DNA of 64,000 bases. Source: Actinotignum sanguinis. Its GTDB lineage: Bacteria > Actinomycetota > Actinomycetes > Actinomycetales > Actinomycetaceae. The notes beneath the pieces were generated by a model. It worked only from the letters and a program-made list of their open reading frames with translations, was not told the origin of the DNA and made no database searches. A program made the translations under genes and the position numbers. Below, in pieces: positions 51,352-59,044 of this stretch. Position 1 is the first letter of the stretch. Every line of letters starts with the position of its first letter. Location of the stretch: the NCBI RefSeq assembly GCF_003957255.1, contig NZ_QDIE01000003.1, forward strand, positions 1-64,000. The letters are read 5' to 3'.

Positions 51352-52386
51352 ATGGATAGCGTTCCAAATGAAGAAGGATTCGATGCTCAGGCGGATGCTG
51401 GGCAGGTGTTGATCTACCGCAACCCTGATAGCGCTGCTGATATTGAGGTGCGCCTTGAAGGGGAAACAGTCTGGTTGACTCAAGCACAGATGGCAGAGTT
51501 GTTTCAGTCCTCGAAATCCAATCTCAGTGAGCACATCAAGCATATTTTCGAAGAAGGTGAACTGGACGAAGAATCAGTTGTTCGGAAATTCCGAACAACT
51601 GCCGCTGACGGTAAACGCTACCTGGTCGCCCACTACAACCTCGACATGATTATTTCGTTGGGTTACCGGGTGAAATCCAAGACGGCAACCCAGTTTCGCA
51701 GGTGGGCAACTGAGCGGCTGAAAGAGTATCTGGTCAAGGGCTTTGTTCTTGATGATCAGCGGTTGAAAAACTTTGGTGGTGGCGCCTACTGGCGTGAGCT
51801 GCTGGAGCGCATTCGGGACATTCGCTCGTCAGAAAAGGTGATGTACCGGCAAGTGCTTGACCTGTATGCCACGAGTGTTGATTATGACCCGCGTAGTGCT
51901 GAGTCAGTTGCGTTTTTTAAAATGGTGCAAAACAAACTCCATTACGCTGTGCATGGGCACACTGCTGCTGAGGTGATCTATGAACGTGCTGATGCCACTC
52001 AGCCGTTCATGGGGCTAACTACGTTCAAAGGTGACTTGCCGGTATTATCCGAGGTCAAAATCGCGAAGAATTACCTGAGTGAAGATGAGCTTAAAATCTT
52101 GAACAGGTTGGTGTCGGGTTATTTTGATTTCGCTGAAGTCCAGGCAATGAGCCACAATCCGATGCGTATGGCCGACTATGTCGAGCATCTCGACAAACTT
52201 TTGGCCGCTACCGGCAAACCAGTGCTCTGTGGCGCTGGAAAGATCAGTCACCAGCAAGCCGTGGATAAAGCGATCAGCGAGTACCGCAAATTCCAAACTC
52301 AGACTCTATCTCCGGTTGAGAAAGACTATCTTAGAGCGATCAAGGAGATTGAGGGTGAGGCAAAACAAGCCTCCAGGGGCGACTAG
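51352..52386 (+). CDS. RhuM-family protein
   Basis: 344 aa, full length for the RhuM (virulence protein) family, whose biochemical role is not established. The N-terminal DNA-binding-like part is diagnostic: VWLTQAQMAELFQSSKSNLSEHIKHIFEEGEL (about 38-70), then YNLDMIISLGYRVKSKTATQFRRWATERLKEYLVKGFVLDD (about 95-135). The C-terminal half (VQNKLHYAVHGHTAAEVIYERAD, GYFDFAEVQAMSHNPMRM) also fits. Base composition is clearly less GC-rich than its neighbours, suggesting acquisition. GTG 51349 directly before ATG 51352 is an alternative start. The repeated TTGCATA (51303, 51327) and palindrome CAACATGTTG (51320-51329) upstream may be operator sequences. Confidence 0.85.
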   Translation: MDSVPNEEGFDAQADAGQVLIYRNPDSAADIEVRLEGETVWLTQAQMAELFQSSKSNLSEHIKHIFEEGELDEESVVRKFRTTAADGKRYLVAHYNLDMIISLGYRVKSKTATQFRRWATERLKEYLVKGFVLDDQRLKNFGGGAYWRELLERIRDIRSSEKVMYRQVLDLYATSVDYDPRSAESVAFFKMVQNKLHYAVHGHTAAEVIYERADATQPFMGLTTFKGDLPVLSEVKIAKNYLSEDELKILNRLVSGYFDFAEVQAMSHNPMRMADYVEHLDKLLAATGKPVLCGAGKISHQQAVDKAISEYRKFQTQTLSPVEKDYLRAIKEIEGEAKQASRGD

Positions 52387-52513
52387 CTAATAGCATGTGA
52401 AAGAAATGCTGATGTAATGCTTGGAGCCTAAATTGAGGCGCCAATAGGTGGCAGTTTGGTTGTGACGGAACACGGCGAGGAGCAGGCGCAAGTTTTGAAT
52501 CTGGACAGGGTGC

Positions 52514-52576
52514 GCATTCCGGACCGTTCGGGCCGTCAAGTGTGCGTCAGGAACAGAAAATTAGCGGAAAACTGTC
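52514..52576. repeat. 63-bp direct repeat, copy 1
   Basis: Identical over 63 bp to 53398-53460 (GCATTCCGGACCGTTCGG... to ...GCGGAAAACTGTC). In this copy AAGTGTGCG inside the repeat can pair with CGCACACTT just beyond its right edge, giving a 9-bp stem with a loop of about 35-40 nt. The partner arm is not preserved at copy 2. Confidence 0.9.
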
Positions 52577-52618
52577 CGTCGCGCACACTTTGCACATGCG
52601 TCGAGTGAAGGGATAGCT

Positions 52619-53323
52619 ATGGTTCGTGTTTCTCCGGATCCGGATTGGACGCCGGTGCCTTTCCGCCAGTCATGGAGCGGGCACCTCATTGTCGGCACGC
52701 TGACCGCGATAGGTATCGTGATTGCGCTGGCGCTGAGCAGGTTGTTCCTCTCTCATCAGGTGAATTTTTTCGCTCTGCTGCTCATTGTTGTGCTGAGCAC
52801 CGTGGCTGTTGAATTTCTTTCGACCATCCCGCACCTGTGGCAACAGCAAAGGTACCATCACCCCCACCCGGGAGGATGGCTTCCTCCGCTGAGCCGGATT
52901 GCATTCTTCGCAGGGGTCTATTTTCTTGTCGCGCTCGCACTGACGTGGGACTCTCGGCAGGCACTCATCTGTGGTGGTGTGGCTACCGCGGTCGCGATTA
53001 TTGAGGTGATCGGGATACGGCAGTGGAAATCCGGCTTGACCATAGCGGAGGAGAGAGAAGCCGCTCTGAAAGCCAAGAAAGCACTTCAGGAACTCATCAT
53101 AGAAACCCGCATAGAGCGGCGGGAGATAGCTCGGCGCAGAGCGGTCGAGCGCCGCAAGCGGCTCGGTTTACCGGAGGACACCAGTACGATTATTACGGTA
53201 AAGCCGGGTGGTTTTGAATTCAGGCCGCACCGCGTTAACTTTATTCCGCCGCGTGCCGAGCCCGACGCCGCGGGGCAGCCTGATGCGCACTCAGATCCGC
53301 ACTCTCAAGAGGACCGGGGCTAG
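52619..53323 (+). CDS. Multi-pass membrane protein with charged C-terminal helix, function unknown
   Basis: 234 aa from ATG 52619. Four hydrophobic segments (about residues 22-42, 49-67, 90-108, 113-131) are followed by a long Arg/Glu/Lys-rich helix (about 135-185, ERREIARRRAVERRKRLGL), then a soluble tail. The topology suggests a membrane-anchored coiled coil facing the cytoplasm. No family recognised. It lies between two perfect 63-bp repeats, next to the RhuM gene. Confidence 0.65.
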   Translation: MVRVSPDPDWTPVPFRQSWSGHLIVGTLTAIGIVIALALSRLFLSHQVNFFALLLIVVLSTVAVEFLSTIPHLWQQQRYHHPHPGGWLPPLSRIAFFAGVYFLVALALTWDSRQALICGGVATAVAIIEVIGIRQWKSGLTIAEEREAALKAKKALQELIIETRIERREIARRRAVERRKRLGLPEDTSTIITVKPGGFEFRPHRVNFIPPRAEPDAAGQPDAHSDPHSQEDRG

Positions 53324-53397
53324 CTCGACAGTTAATTGCGGTGCAGCTGGGCTCACGGCCAGCCGATCCCAGATCAGCTACGCACAAGTCTCACAGT

Positions 53398-53460
53398 GCA
53401 TTCCGGACCGTTCGGGCCGTCAAGTGTGCGTCAGGAACAGAAAATTAGCGGAAAACTGTC
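53398..53460. repeat. 63-bp direct repeat, copy 2
   Basis: Perfect match to 52514-52576. Together the two copies enclose the membrane protein gene. The sequence just after the repeat differs between copies, apart from a shared CACTTTG. Confidence 0.9.
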
Positions 53461-53494
53461 AGCCACGTCCACTTTGTTTCTAGCTGAACGTGAG

Positions 53495-53533
53495 GGAAGG
53501 GGAGACCCCGGATAATCCGGGGTCTCCCCTTCC
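53495..53533. terminator. Bidirectional hairpin terminator
   Basis: Perfect 18-bp stem (53495-53512 with 53516-53533, GGAAGGGGAGACCCCGGA arm), 3-nt loop TAA, followed by GTTTGTC. Lies between the membrane protein gene and the convergent sialidase-like gene. Confidence 0.8.
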
Positions 53534-53613
53534 GTTTGTCATGGGTGGGATGCTGGCCGGTGGGCGAGCATCCCGCGGGCGTTAGTTGTTAGCAGGCTGC
53601 AAGCAATGCTGTG

Positions 53614-56553
53614 TTAGCGGCGGAGCATTGGCGTATCTACGCCATCACCATCCCAATCGCCCACGAGCAGCTGGTCGCCGGGATTTCCGTACGCCAGCGC
53701 CACATCAGCATTGCCGCTCTTGAGTGAATTTGCTAGGAATACCTGGTTGCCGCGGCGCACCGCGAAGGTATCCACGCCATCGCCATCCCAGTCACCTACC
53801 AAGACTCGGTCACCAATCCTTCCAAAGGAGAAACTCACCTCAGCCTTACCACCCGTGAGCGAGTTAGTCACGAAGAACTGATTGCCACGCTGAACCGCGA
53901 AGCTGGCCTTCCCATCACCGTCAAAATCACCGCTGACCAAGGTATCGCCGTCGCGCCCGAAGCTCACGGTTGCATCAGCTGCACCCGAACGAATCGAGTT
54001 GAGAACGAAGATCTGGTTGCCGCGCCGGACCGCGAAGGTATCCTTACCATCGCCATCCCAGTCACCGACCGCAATAGTGTCATCAGCGCGCCCGAAGGAG
54101 ATCACCTCATCTGCGATTCCACCAGCGAGGCTGTTCTTGATGTAGATCTGGTTGCCACGGCGGACAGCCAAAGTTTGCTGACCATCACCATTCCAGTCCC
54201 CGGCCAGGACTTCGTCACCGGCTCGCCCGTAGGAGAATTCTTGCGGGGCTCCCGCTGAATCCCAATCATTGGACAGGTAGAACGTATTGCCGGTGTTACC
54301 CGGTTTTTCCGGAACATCAGTTGCGCTCGGGCTAGGCGCCGGAGTCGAGTCAGGCGCCGGAGTCGGGTCAGGGGACACCGTGGGAGTCGGCTGCACTGTT
54401 GGATCCGGCTTTTCTGTAGGAGCTGGCTTCACTGTTGGCGTCGGCTGGGCCGTAGGCGCCGGCGGCACCGGGGGAGTGGGCGTAGCCGAGGGAACGGGCT
54501 GTGCCGAAGGTGCCGGTTTCTCGGTAGGCGTCGTCGTTACTGAAGGAACGGGTTTCGGATCGGGTTGCGCAATACCTGCTGATTGCTCAAGCCCAGCCAG
54601 GGTGAATTTCGCTTGTTTGATATAGGCCAGATCGGTGCGCACATCGTACCCACGCCCGGACGTTCCCTTCCACGAATGTGAAAAGTCCTTATCCCAGTGG
54701 CCGTAGGAATGCATGATAAACGTGCCATCGGGCAGCGTTGTGATGCCCGTGTATCCGGTATCCCCGCCGTAACGGTTATTCGACCAGTCCCGCTCCAGGA
54801 GAATGCGATACTGGCCTGCGCGCTGGTTCATCAAATCATCAAAAGTGCCGACCCAGGCCACCCAGTTGCCGGCTTTCCAGTCACTAGCCCCATCGTGGCG
54901 CCCGTTCCCGTTGAGGTCGTAGCGGATTTCCCGCATCGGAACCACCACACGGCCCGAAACGGGATCATATGTCGGCTTATGCCGTTCTCCGGCGAGGGAA
55001 CCGGGAAGCTCGACCGGCTGCGACCACGTCTTCCCCTCATCCTTCGACACAATCATCGTGGGGAGATGGGCGTGGGACTGGCTGCGCGCCAAACCCACGA
55101 TTTGCTTGCCATCGGGAGAACGGAACATTCCGATCTCACACATCTGATGGGACTTTTCAATATCCCGGTATTCCGCAAGATAAGGAACCGGATCAGACCA
55201 CTTCTCAACACCGTTCTCGAAGGTCAGGTAGGTCTTGTAATTGACGAAACTGTAGTCGTGGTACACACCCATCCATTTTTGAATCGGCTGACCTGCGTCA
55301 TCGCGCAGCTGCACCAGTGACGCCATGGCCACAATCGCGGCGTTTGCCTTCCCGTCGTGCTGACGTACCGGGTGGAAATTCTTGTATTCGCTCCACGTCT
55401 CGCCATTGTCATCCGAATAGGAGGTATTCCACCCGTAGCGGTTGCCGGCATTATCAACGCCCCAGCCCGGGTTAGCAGTGATGAGCATGAGGCGCTCCGA
55501 GCCGTCCTCCCGGATCAGGGAATACAGCGTGGGAGTCTCCTGCGAACCGGTCCACGACTTCGGGGTATCGGTTTTCTCTGTCCAGGTGGCTCCCTGGTCA
55601 TCCGAGACCATCATAACCAGCGGACCTTTACCGTGCCCGGCCGGGAAAGCGGAAATCAAGCGCCCCGTTTTCGTTTGAACCACATCGGGTTGGCCCAAGT
55701 ACTGGCGGTTACCACCCGGCTGGCGCATAACGGTGCTCACGTTATCGGCGCTGAGCTTGTATTCGGGGATGGTATTGCGCAGCGGTAGCTGAGCTTGCGC
55801 AGGTTCATCTTGATCCGGCTGATCTGGAACCGGATTTCCCGGATCTGGATTTTCTTGGCCGGAATTCTGCGGCCGCTCCTTGTCATAAAGGGCCTTCACA
55901 TCAGCCGCGCTCAGCGCAGAGGCGTAAACCGCCAGCTCATCAATGGCACCGGTGAAACCCGTTCCACCAATGATGTCCGCTGGGATGAGGGCGCGGTGGT
56001 TCTTTGTCCAGGCATTTGTATCAACGGCTTGTCCGTTGACATACATCGTCATGCCAGCGGATTTCGACTGCGTCCACGCGACGTGATACCAGGTGCCACC
56101 GGCAAAATCGTATTTGAAGGTGAGAACATCACCGCTTCGCTGACCTACATGGAATCCAGCTTGGCGGCCGGCAGCTAATTTGAGATCAAAAGAAAAATTC
56201 TTCTCTTTATCCATGAGGACTGATGAGCGCTCACGCGGCGCCGCATCCGAGCGCACCCAGTAACTCACCGACCACGGGTCGTTCTCACCAATCGAGATCG
56301 GCTGGGAAAAGCTCAGGCCCTTACCGTTTTCGACCCGCAGGGCTGTGCCGGATACGCCGGCCACCAGCGGCGCCTGTGCCTGATCTGGATTGCGTTGGCC
56401 CGCAGAATCCGCGAGGTCGGTATTGAAGGAGTATTTATGAATCGGGGCTGCTCCCTCGGCCTCCTCCGCCGCGTGCGCGACGAGCGTGCCCCCGGCTGGC
56501 AAGGCGAGCAGGAACGCGCTTGCGCATGATATGAATCTATATAACCGTTTCAC
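53614..56553 (-). CDS. Secreted sialidase-superfamily glycosidase with LamG-like and FG-GAP-like domains
   Basis: 979 aa, predicted exported. Signal peptide residues 1-28 (hydrophobic SCASAFLLALPAGGTLVAHAA, then AEEAEG). A LamG/concanavalin-like domain follows (about 38-225; WSVSYWVRSD, WYHVAWTQSK, GAIDELAVYASALS). The sialidase-fold domain (about 260-665) carries Asp-boxes SDDQGATW, SDDNGETW and SKDEGKTW. The canonical sialidase FRIP motif was not found, so the substrate is uncertain. A Pro/Thr-rich linker (about 675-765) leads to five GDWDGDGxDT-type motifs spaced about 48 residues apart. The same end module occurs in the nucleotidase at 59045. No LPxTG sorting signal. Start GTG 56553. Confidence 0.85.
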   Translation of the reverse strand: MKRLYRFISCASAFLLALPAGGTLVAHAAEEAEGAAPIHKYSFNTDLADSAGQRNPDQAQAPLVAGVSGTALRVENGKGLSFSQPISIGENDPWSVSYWVRSDAAPRERSSVLMDKEKNFSFDLKLAAGRQAGFHVGQRSGDVLTFKYDFAGGTWYHVAWTQSKSAGMTMYVNGQAVDTNAWTKNHRALIPADIIGGTGFTGAIDELAVYASALSAADVKALYDKERPQNSGQENPDPGNPVPDQPDQDEPAQAQLPLRNTIPEYKLSADNVSTVMRQPGGNRQYLGQPDVVQTKTGRLISAFPAGHGKGPLVMMVSDDQGATWTEKTDTPKSWTGSQETPTLYSLIREDGSERLMLITANPGWGVDNAGNRYGWNTSYSDDNGETWSEYKNFHPVRQHDGKANAAIVAMASLVQLRDDAGQPIQKWMGVYHDYSFVNYKTYLTFENGVEKWSDPVPYLAEYRDIEKSHQMCEIGMFRSPDGKQIVGLARSQSHAHLPTMIVSKDEGKTWSQPVELPGSLAGERHKPTYDPVSGRVVVPMREIRYDLNGNGRHDGASDWKAGNWVAWVGTFDDLMNQRAGQYRILLERDWSNNRYGGDTGYTGITTLPDGTFIMHSYGHWDKDFSHSWKGTSGRGYDVRTDLAYIKQAKFTLAGLEQSAGIAQPDPKPVPSVTTTPTEKPAPSAQPVPSATPTPPVPPAPTAQPTPTVKPAPTEKPDPTVQPTPTVSPDPTPAPDSTPAPSPSATDVPEKPGNTGNTFYLSNDWDSAGAPQEFSYGRAGDEVLAGDWNGDGQQTLAVRRGNQIYIKNSLAGGIADEVISFGRADDTIAVGDWDGDGKDTFAVRRGNQIFVLNSIRSGAADATVSFGRDGDTLVSGDFDGDGKASFAVQRGNQFFVTNSLTGGKAEVSFSFGRIGDRVLVGDWDGDGVDTFAVRRGNQVFLANSLKSGNADVALAYGNPGDQLLVGDWDGDGVDTPMLRR

Positions 56554-56923
56554 CAGTCTTCACTTTCGATGGATTGCTATATGTGGAGCACCTCGCATCG
56601 GCAGCGCTGTCGATGCTCCCAACTGGGTTGGGTACTCCGTCTACAAGATGACCGGTCCTTGTTGTGAACATTTTAGGAGGTCTACGCCCAGGCGCAAGCG
56701 TTTTATGGACTTTAAGTCTGACAACTATTTGTGAGGTGAGCTACATGGCATGTGCGTGTGGGTACTAAGAACCAGGTTTGTACGCGCCTCGTACGCGCTG
56801 CAGTGGCGTTGGCGAGCAAGTTTCCGGATGCCCGTAACTAAATTTGTCTGACCTGCGCAAATATGTGGCTTTTAAGGGTGTTGGCTCTTTTCTTGGAGCC
56901 ACCGGCGCAGTACTTTAACTTCC
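56554..56923. other. 370-bp divergent intergenic region (sialidase-like gene / glmS)
   Basis: No convincing gene is seen. It contains an 11-bp palindrome GACTTTAAGTC (56708-56718), direct repeats GTACGCGC (56780-56787 and 56791-56798) one helical turn apart, and near glmS a TACTTT (56911-56916) seven bases before its ATG. Confidence 0.5.
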
Positions 56924-58870
56924 ATGTGCGGAATTGTTGGGTACGCGGGCCCGCGCTCGCGAGCAGAACAGGGAAGAACAAACAGCGGTACACAGCGCGC
57001 CCTTCAGGTGGTCCTCGAAGGCTTAGCCCGCCTGGAATACCGCGGCTACGACTCGGCCGGGGTAGCGGTGGCGGGACCGGAAGGCCTGCGTGCGGTCAAG
57101 CGTGCCGGGCGCCTCGATAACCTGCGCCACGCCCTTAGCGATACTCCGTTGCCGCCCGCGCAGGTGGCCATCGGGCACACCCGTTGGGCTACCCACGGTT
57201 CGCCCTCCGATACCAATGCCCATCCCCATGTCTCTTTTGACGGGCGGGTTGCTATCGTCCACAACGGAATTATCGAAAACTACCGCGAACTCGCCCAGGC
57301 GCTCGCGGCGGACGGTATTACTCCCATCTCCGATACCGATTCGGAAATCGCGGCGCATATCCTCGCCCAGCAGCTGGCCGCGGTAGAGGCGACGGCCGCG
57401 GTAGATGCGACGGCCGCGGAGTCCATCACCGGCGCCGCAGATTCAGGCTCGGCCCTCTTCCGCGCTATGCTCGCCACCGCGAATATTATTGACGGCTCTT
57501 TCACCCTTGTTGCAATCGACCGCGACCGCCCCGATACCGTGGTGGCGGCCCGGCGTAATTCCCCGCTGGTGATCGGCTTGGGAGAGGGGGAGAACTACCT
57601 GGGCAGCGATGTGGCCGCTTTTATCTCCGAAACCCAGCGCGCTCTGGAAGTGCCTCAAGATACCGTGGTGGAAATCAGCGCGGATACGGTGCGCCTTCTC
57701 GGTTTTGACGGCTCGCCGCGCGCGGGCCGGGAATTCACGGTGGATTGGGACGCCTCGGCAGCGGTCAAGGGCGGATACGCCACTTTCATGGACAAAGAGA
57801 TCCACGAGCAGCCGCGCGCCGTCGCCGATACGCTACGCGGGCGCGTGGTCAACGATTCTCTTCAATTGGACGAGATGCGCATTAGTGAATCTGTGCTGCG
57901 CACCATCGATAAAATTATTGTTATTGCCGCCGGTACCGCTTCTTATGCCGGGCAGGTGGCCCGCTACGCCATTGAGCATTGGTGCCGCATCCCGGTGGAG
58001 GTGGAGCTCGCCTCCGAATTCCGCTACCGCGACCCGGTGGTGGGGGAGAAGACCCTCGTCGTCGCTATCTCGCAATCCGGGGAAACGATGGACACGATTA
58101 TGGCGGTGCGCCACGCGCGCGAGCAGGGCTCGAAAGTCCTTGCCATCGTGAACACGTACGGCTCGACCATCGCGCGCGAATCCGACGCGGTGCTTTACAC
58201 CCACGCCGGCCCCGAAATCGCGGTGGCTTCCACCAAGGCCTTCGTTGCCCAAATCACCGCCTCCTACCTGCTTGGACTCTACCTGGCTCAGATTCGCGGC
58301 AATAAATTCCGCGACGAAATCACCGGCTACCTCGACGAACTCGAACGCATGCCGGCGCGCATGGAAAAAATGCTCGCCCAGGAACCGCAGATCCGCGCCC
58401 TGGCCCGCGAGTTCAAGGGCGAAAACTCGGTGCTTTTCCTCGGCCGGCACGTCGGCTTCCCCATCGCGCTCGAAGGCGCCCTCAAACTCAAAGAAATTGC
58501 CTACGTGCACGCCGAAGGTTTCGCCGCCGGGGAACTCAAACACGGCCCTATTGCGCTCGTGACCGAAGATCTGCCTATTTTCGTGATCGTCCCGACCCCG
58601 CGCCGCCCCGAGCTGCACGCGAAAACGCTCTCGAATCTGCAAGAAGTCCGTTCGCGCGGGGCCCGTACCATTGTGGTTGCGGAGGAGGGCGACGACGCCG
58701 TGCGCGATTTCGCCACCTCGGTATTCTGGGCACCCCGCGGCACGCCCACCCTCATGATGCCGCTCGTGACCGTTATCCCCCTGCAGATCTTTGCCTCGGA
58801 GATGGCGGCGGTGCGCGGCTATGACGTGGATAAACCGCGCAACCTGGCCAAATCGGTGACGGTCGAATAG
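56924..58870 (+). CDS. glmS: Glutamine-fructose-6-phosphate aminotransferase (isomerising)
   Basis: Makes glucosamine-6-phosphate from fructose-6-phosphate and glutamine, the first step to UDP-GlcNAc, 648 aa. N-terminal glutaminase with Cys2 (MCGIVGYAG) and LEYRGYDSAGVAV. Two SIS domains follow (AAGTASYAGQVARYAIE; SQSGETMDTIMA; LGRHVGFPIALEGALKLKEIAYVHAEGF). The end KPRNLAKSVTVE is invariant. An Ala/Thr-rich insertion lies in the glutaminase half (about residues 154-184). TACTTT seven bases before the ATG suggests a leaderless start. No glmS ribozyme or other riboswitch is seen upstream. Product feeds GlmM (39052). Confidence 0.97.
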   Translation: MCGIVGYAGPRSRAEQGRTNSGTQRALQVVLEGLARLEYRGYDSAGVAVAGPEGLRAVKRAGRLDNLRHALSDTPLPPAQVAIGHTRWATHGSPSDTNAHPHVSFDGRVAIVHNGIIENYRELAQALAADGITPISDTDSEIAAHILAQQLAAVEATAAVDATAAESITGAADSGSALFRAMLATANIIDGSFTLVAIDRDRPDTVVAARRNSPLVIGLGEGENYLGSDVAAFISETQRALEVPQDTVVEISADTVRLLGFDGSPRAGREFTVDWDASAAVKGGYATFMDKEIHEQPRAVADTLRGRVVNDSLQLDEMRISESVLRTIDKIIVIAAGTASYAGQVARYAIEHWCRIPVEVELASEFRYRDPVVGEKTLVVAISQSGETMDTIMAVRHAREQGSKVLAIVNTYGSTIARESDAVLYTHAGPEIAVASTKAFVAQITASYLLGLYLAQIRGNKFRDEITGYLDELERMPARMEKMLAQEPQIRALAREFKGENSVLFLGRHVGFPIALEGALKLKEIAYVHAEGFAAGELKHGPIALVTEDLPIFVIVPTPRRPELHAKTLSNLQEVRSRGARTIVVAEEGDDAVRDFATSVFWAPRGTPTLMMPLVTVIPLQIFASEMAAVRGYDVDKPRNLAKSVTVE

Positions 58871-58905
58871 CTGGAACGGCGGGTGGCTGGTTGCGCGCCA
58901 GCTCC

Positions 58906-58947
58906 GGCCGGGGCCGGCGCGCTCGCGGCTTCCCACCGGCCCCGGCC
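58906..58947 (+). terminator. Possible terminator after glmS
   Basis: GGCCGGGGCCGG (58906-58917) pairs with CCGGCCCCGGCC (58936-58947) across an 18-nt loop. No U-run. Each arm is also nearly self-complementary, so other foldings are possible. Confidence 0.4.
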
Positions 58948-59044
58948 ACCCGGCGCTCACTTTCCAGTCACATTCACTTGGCCGGGCGTTAACCCGCGCT
59001 TCGTAGGGTGGCGGTGTCCTATTTCCCTCGGATGAAGGAACACC

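Noticed and set aside
53208-53483. 91-codon frame that includes repeat copy 2
   Set aside because: It overlaps the end of the membrane protein in another frame. The shared peptide in both repeat copies is just the 63-bp identity read in the same phase.
56554-56923. glmS ribozyme or riboswitch upstream of glmS
   Set aside because: No conserved ribozyme core seen, and the start appears leaderless, leaving no room for a leader RNA.
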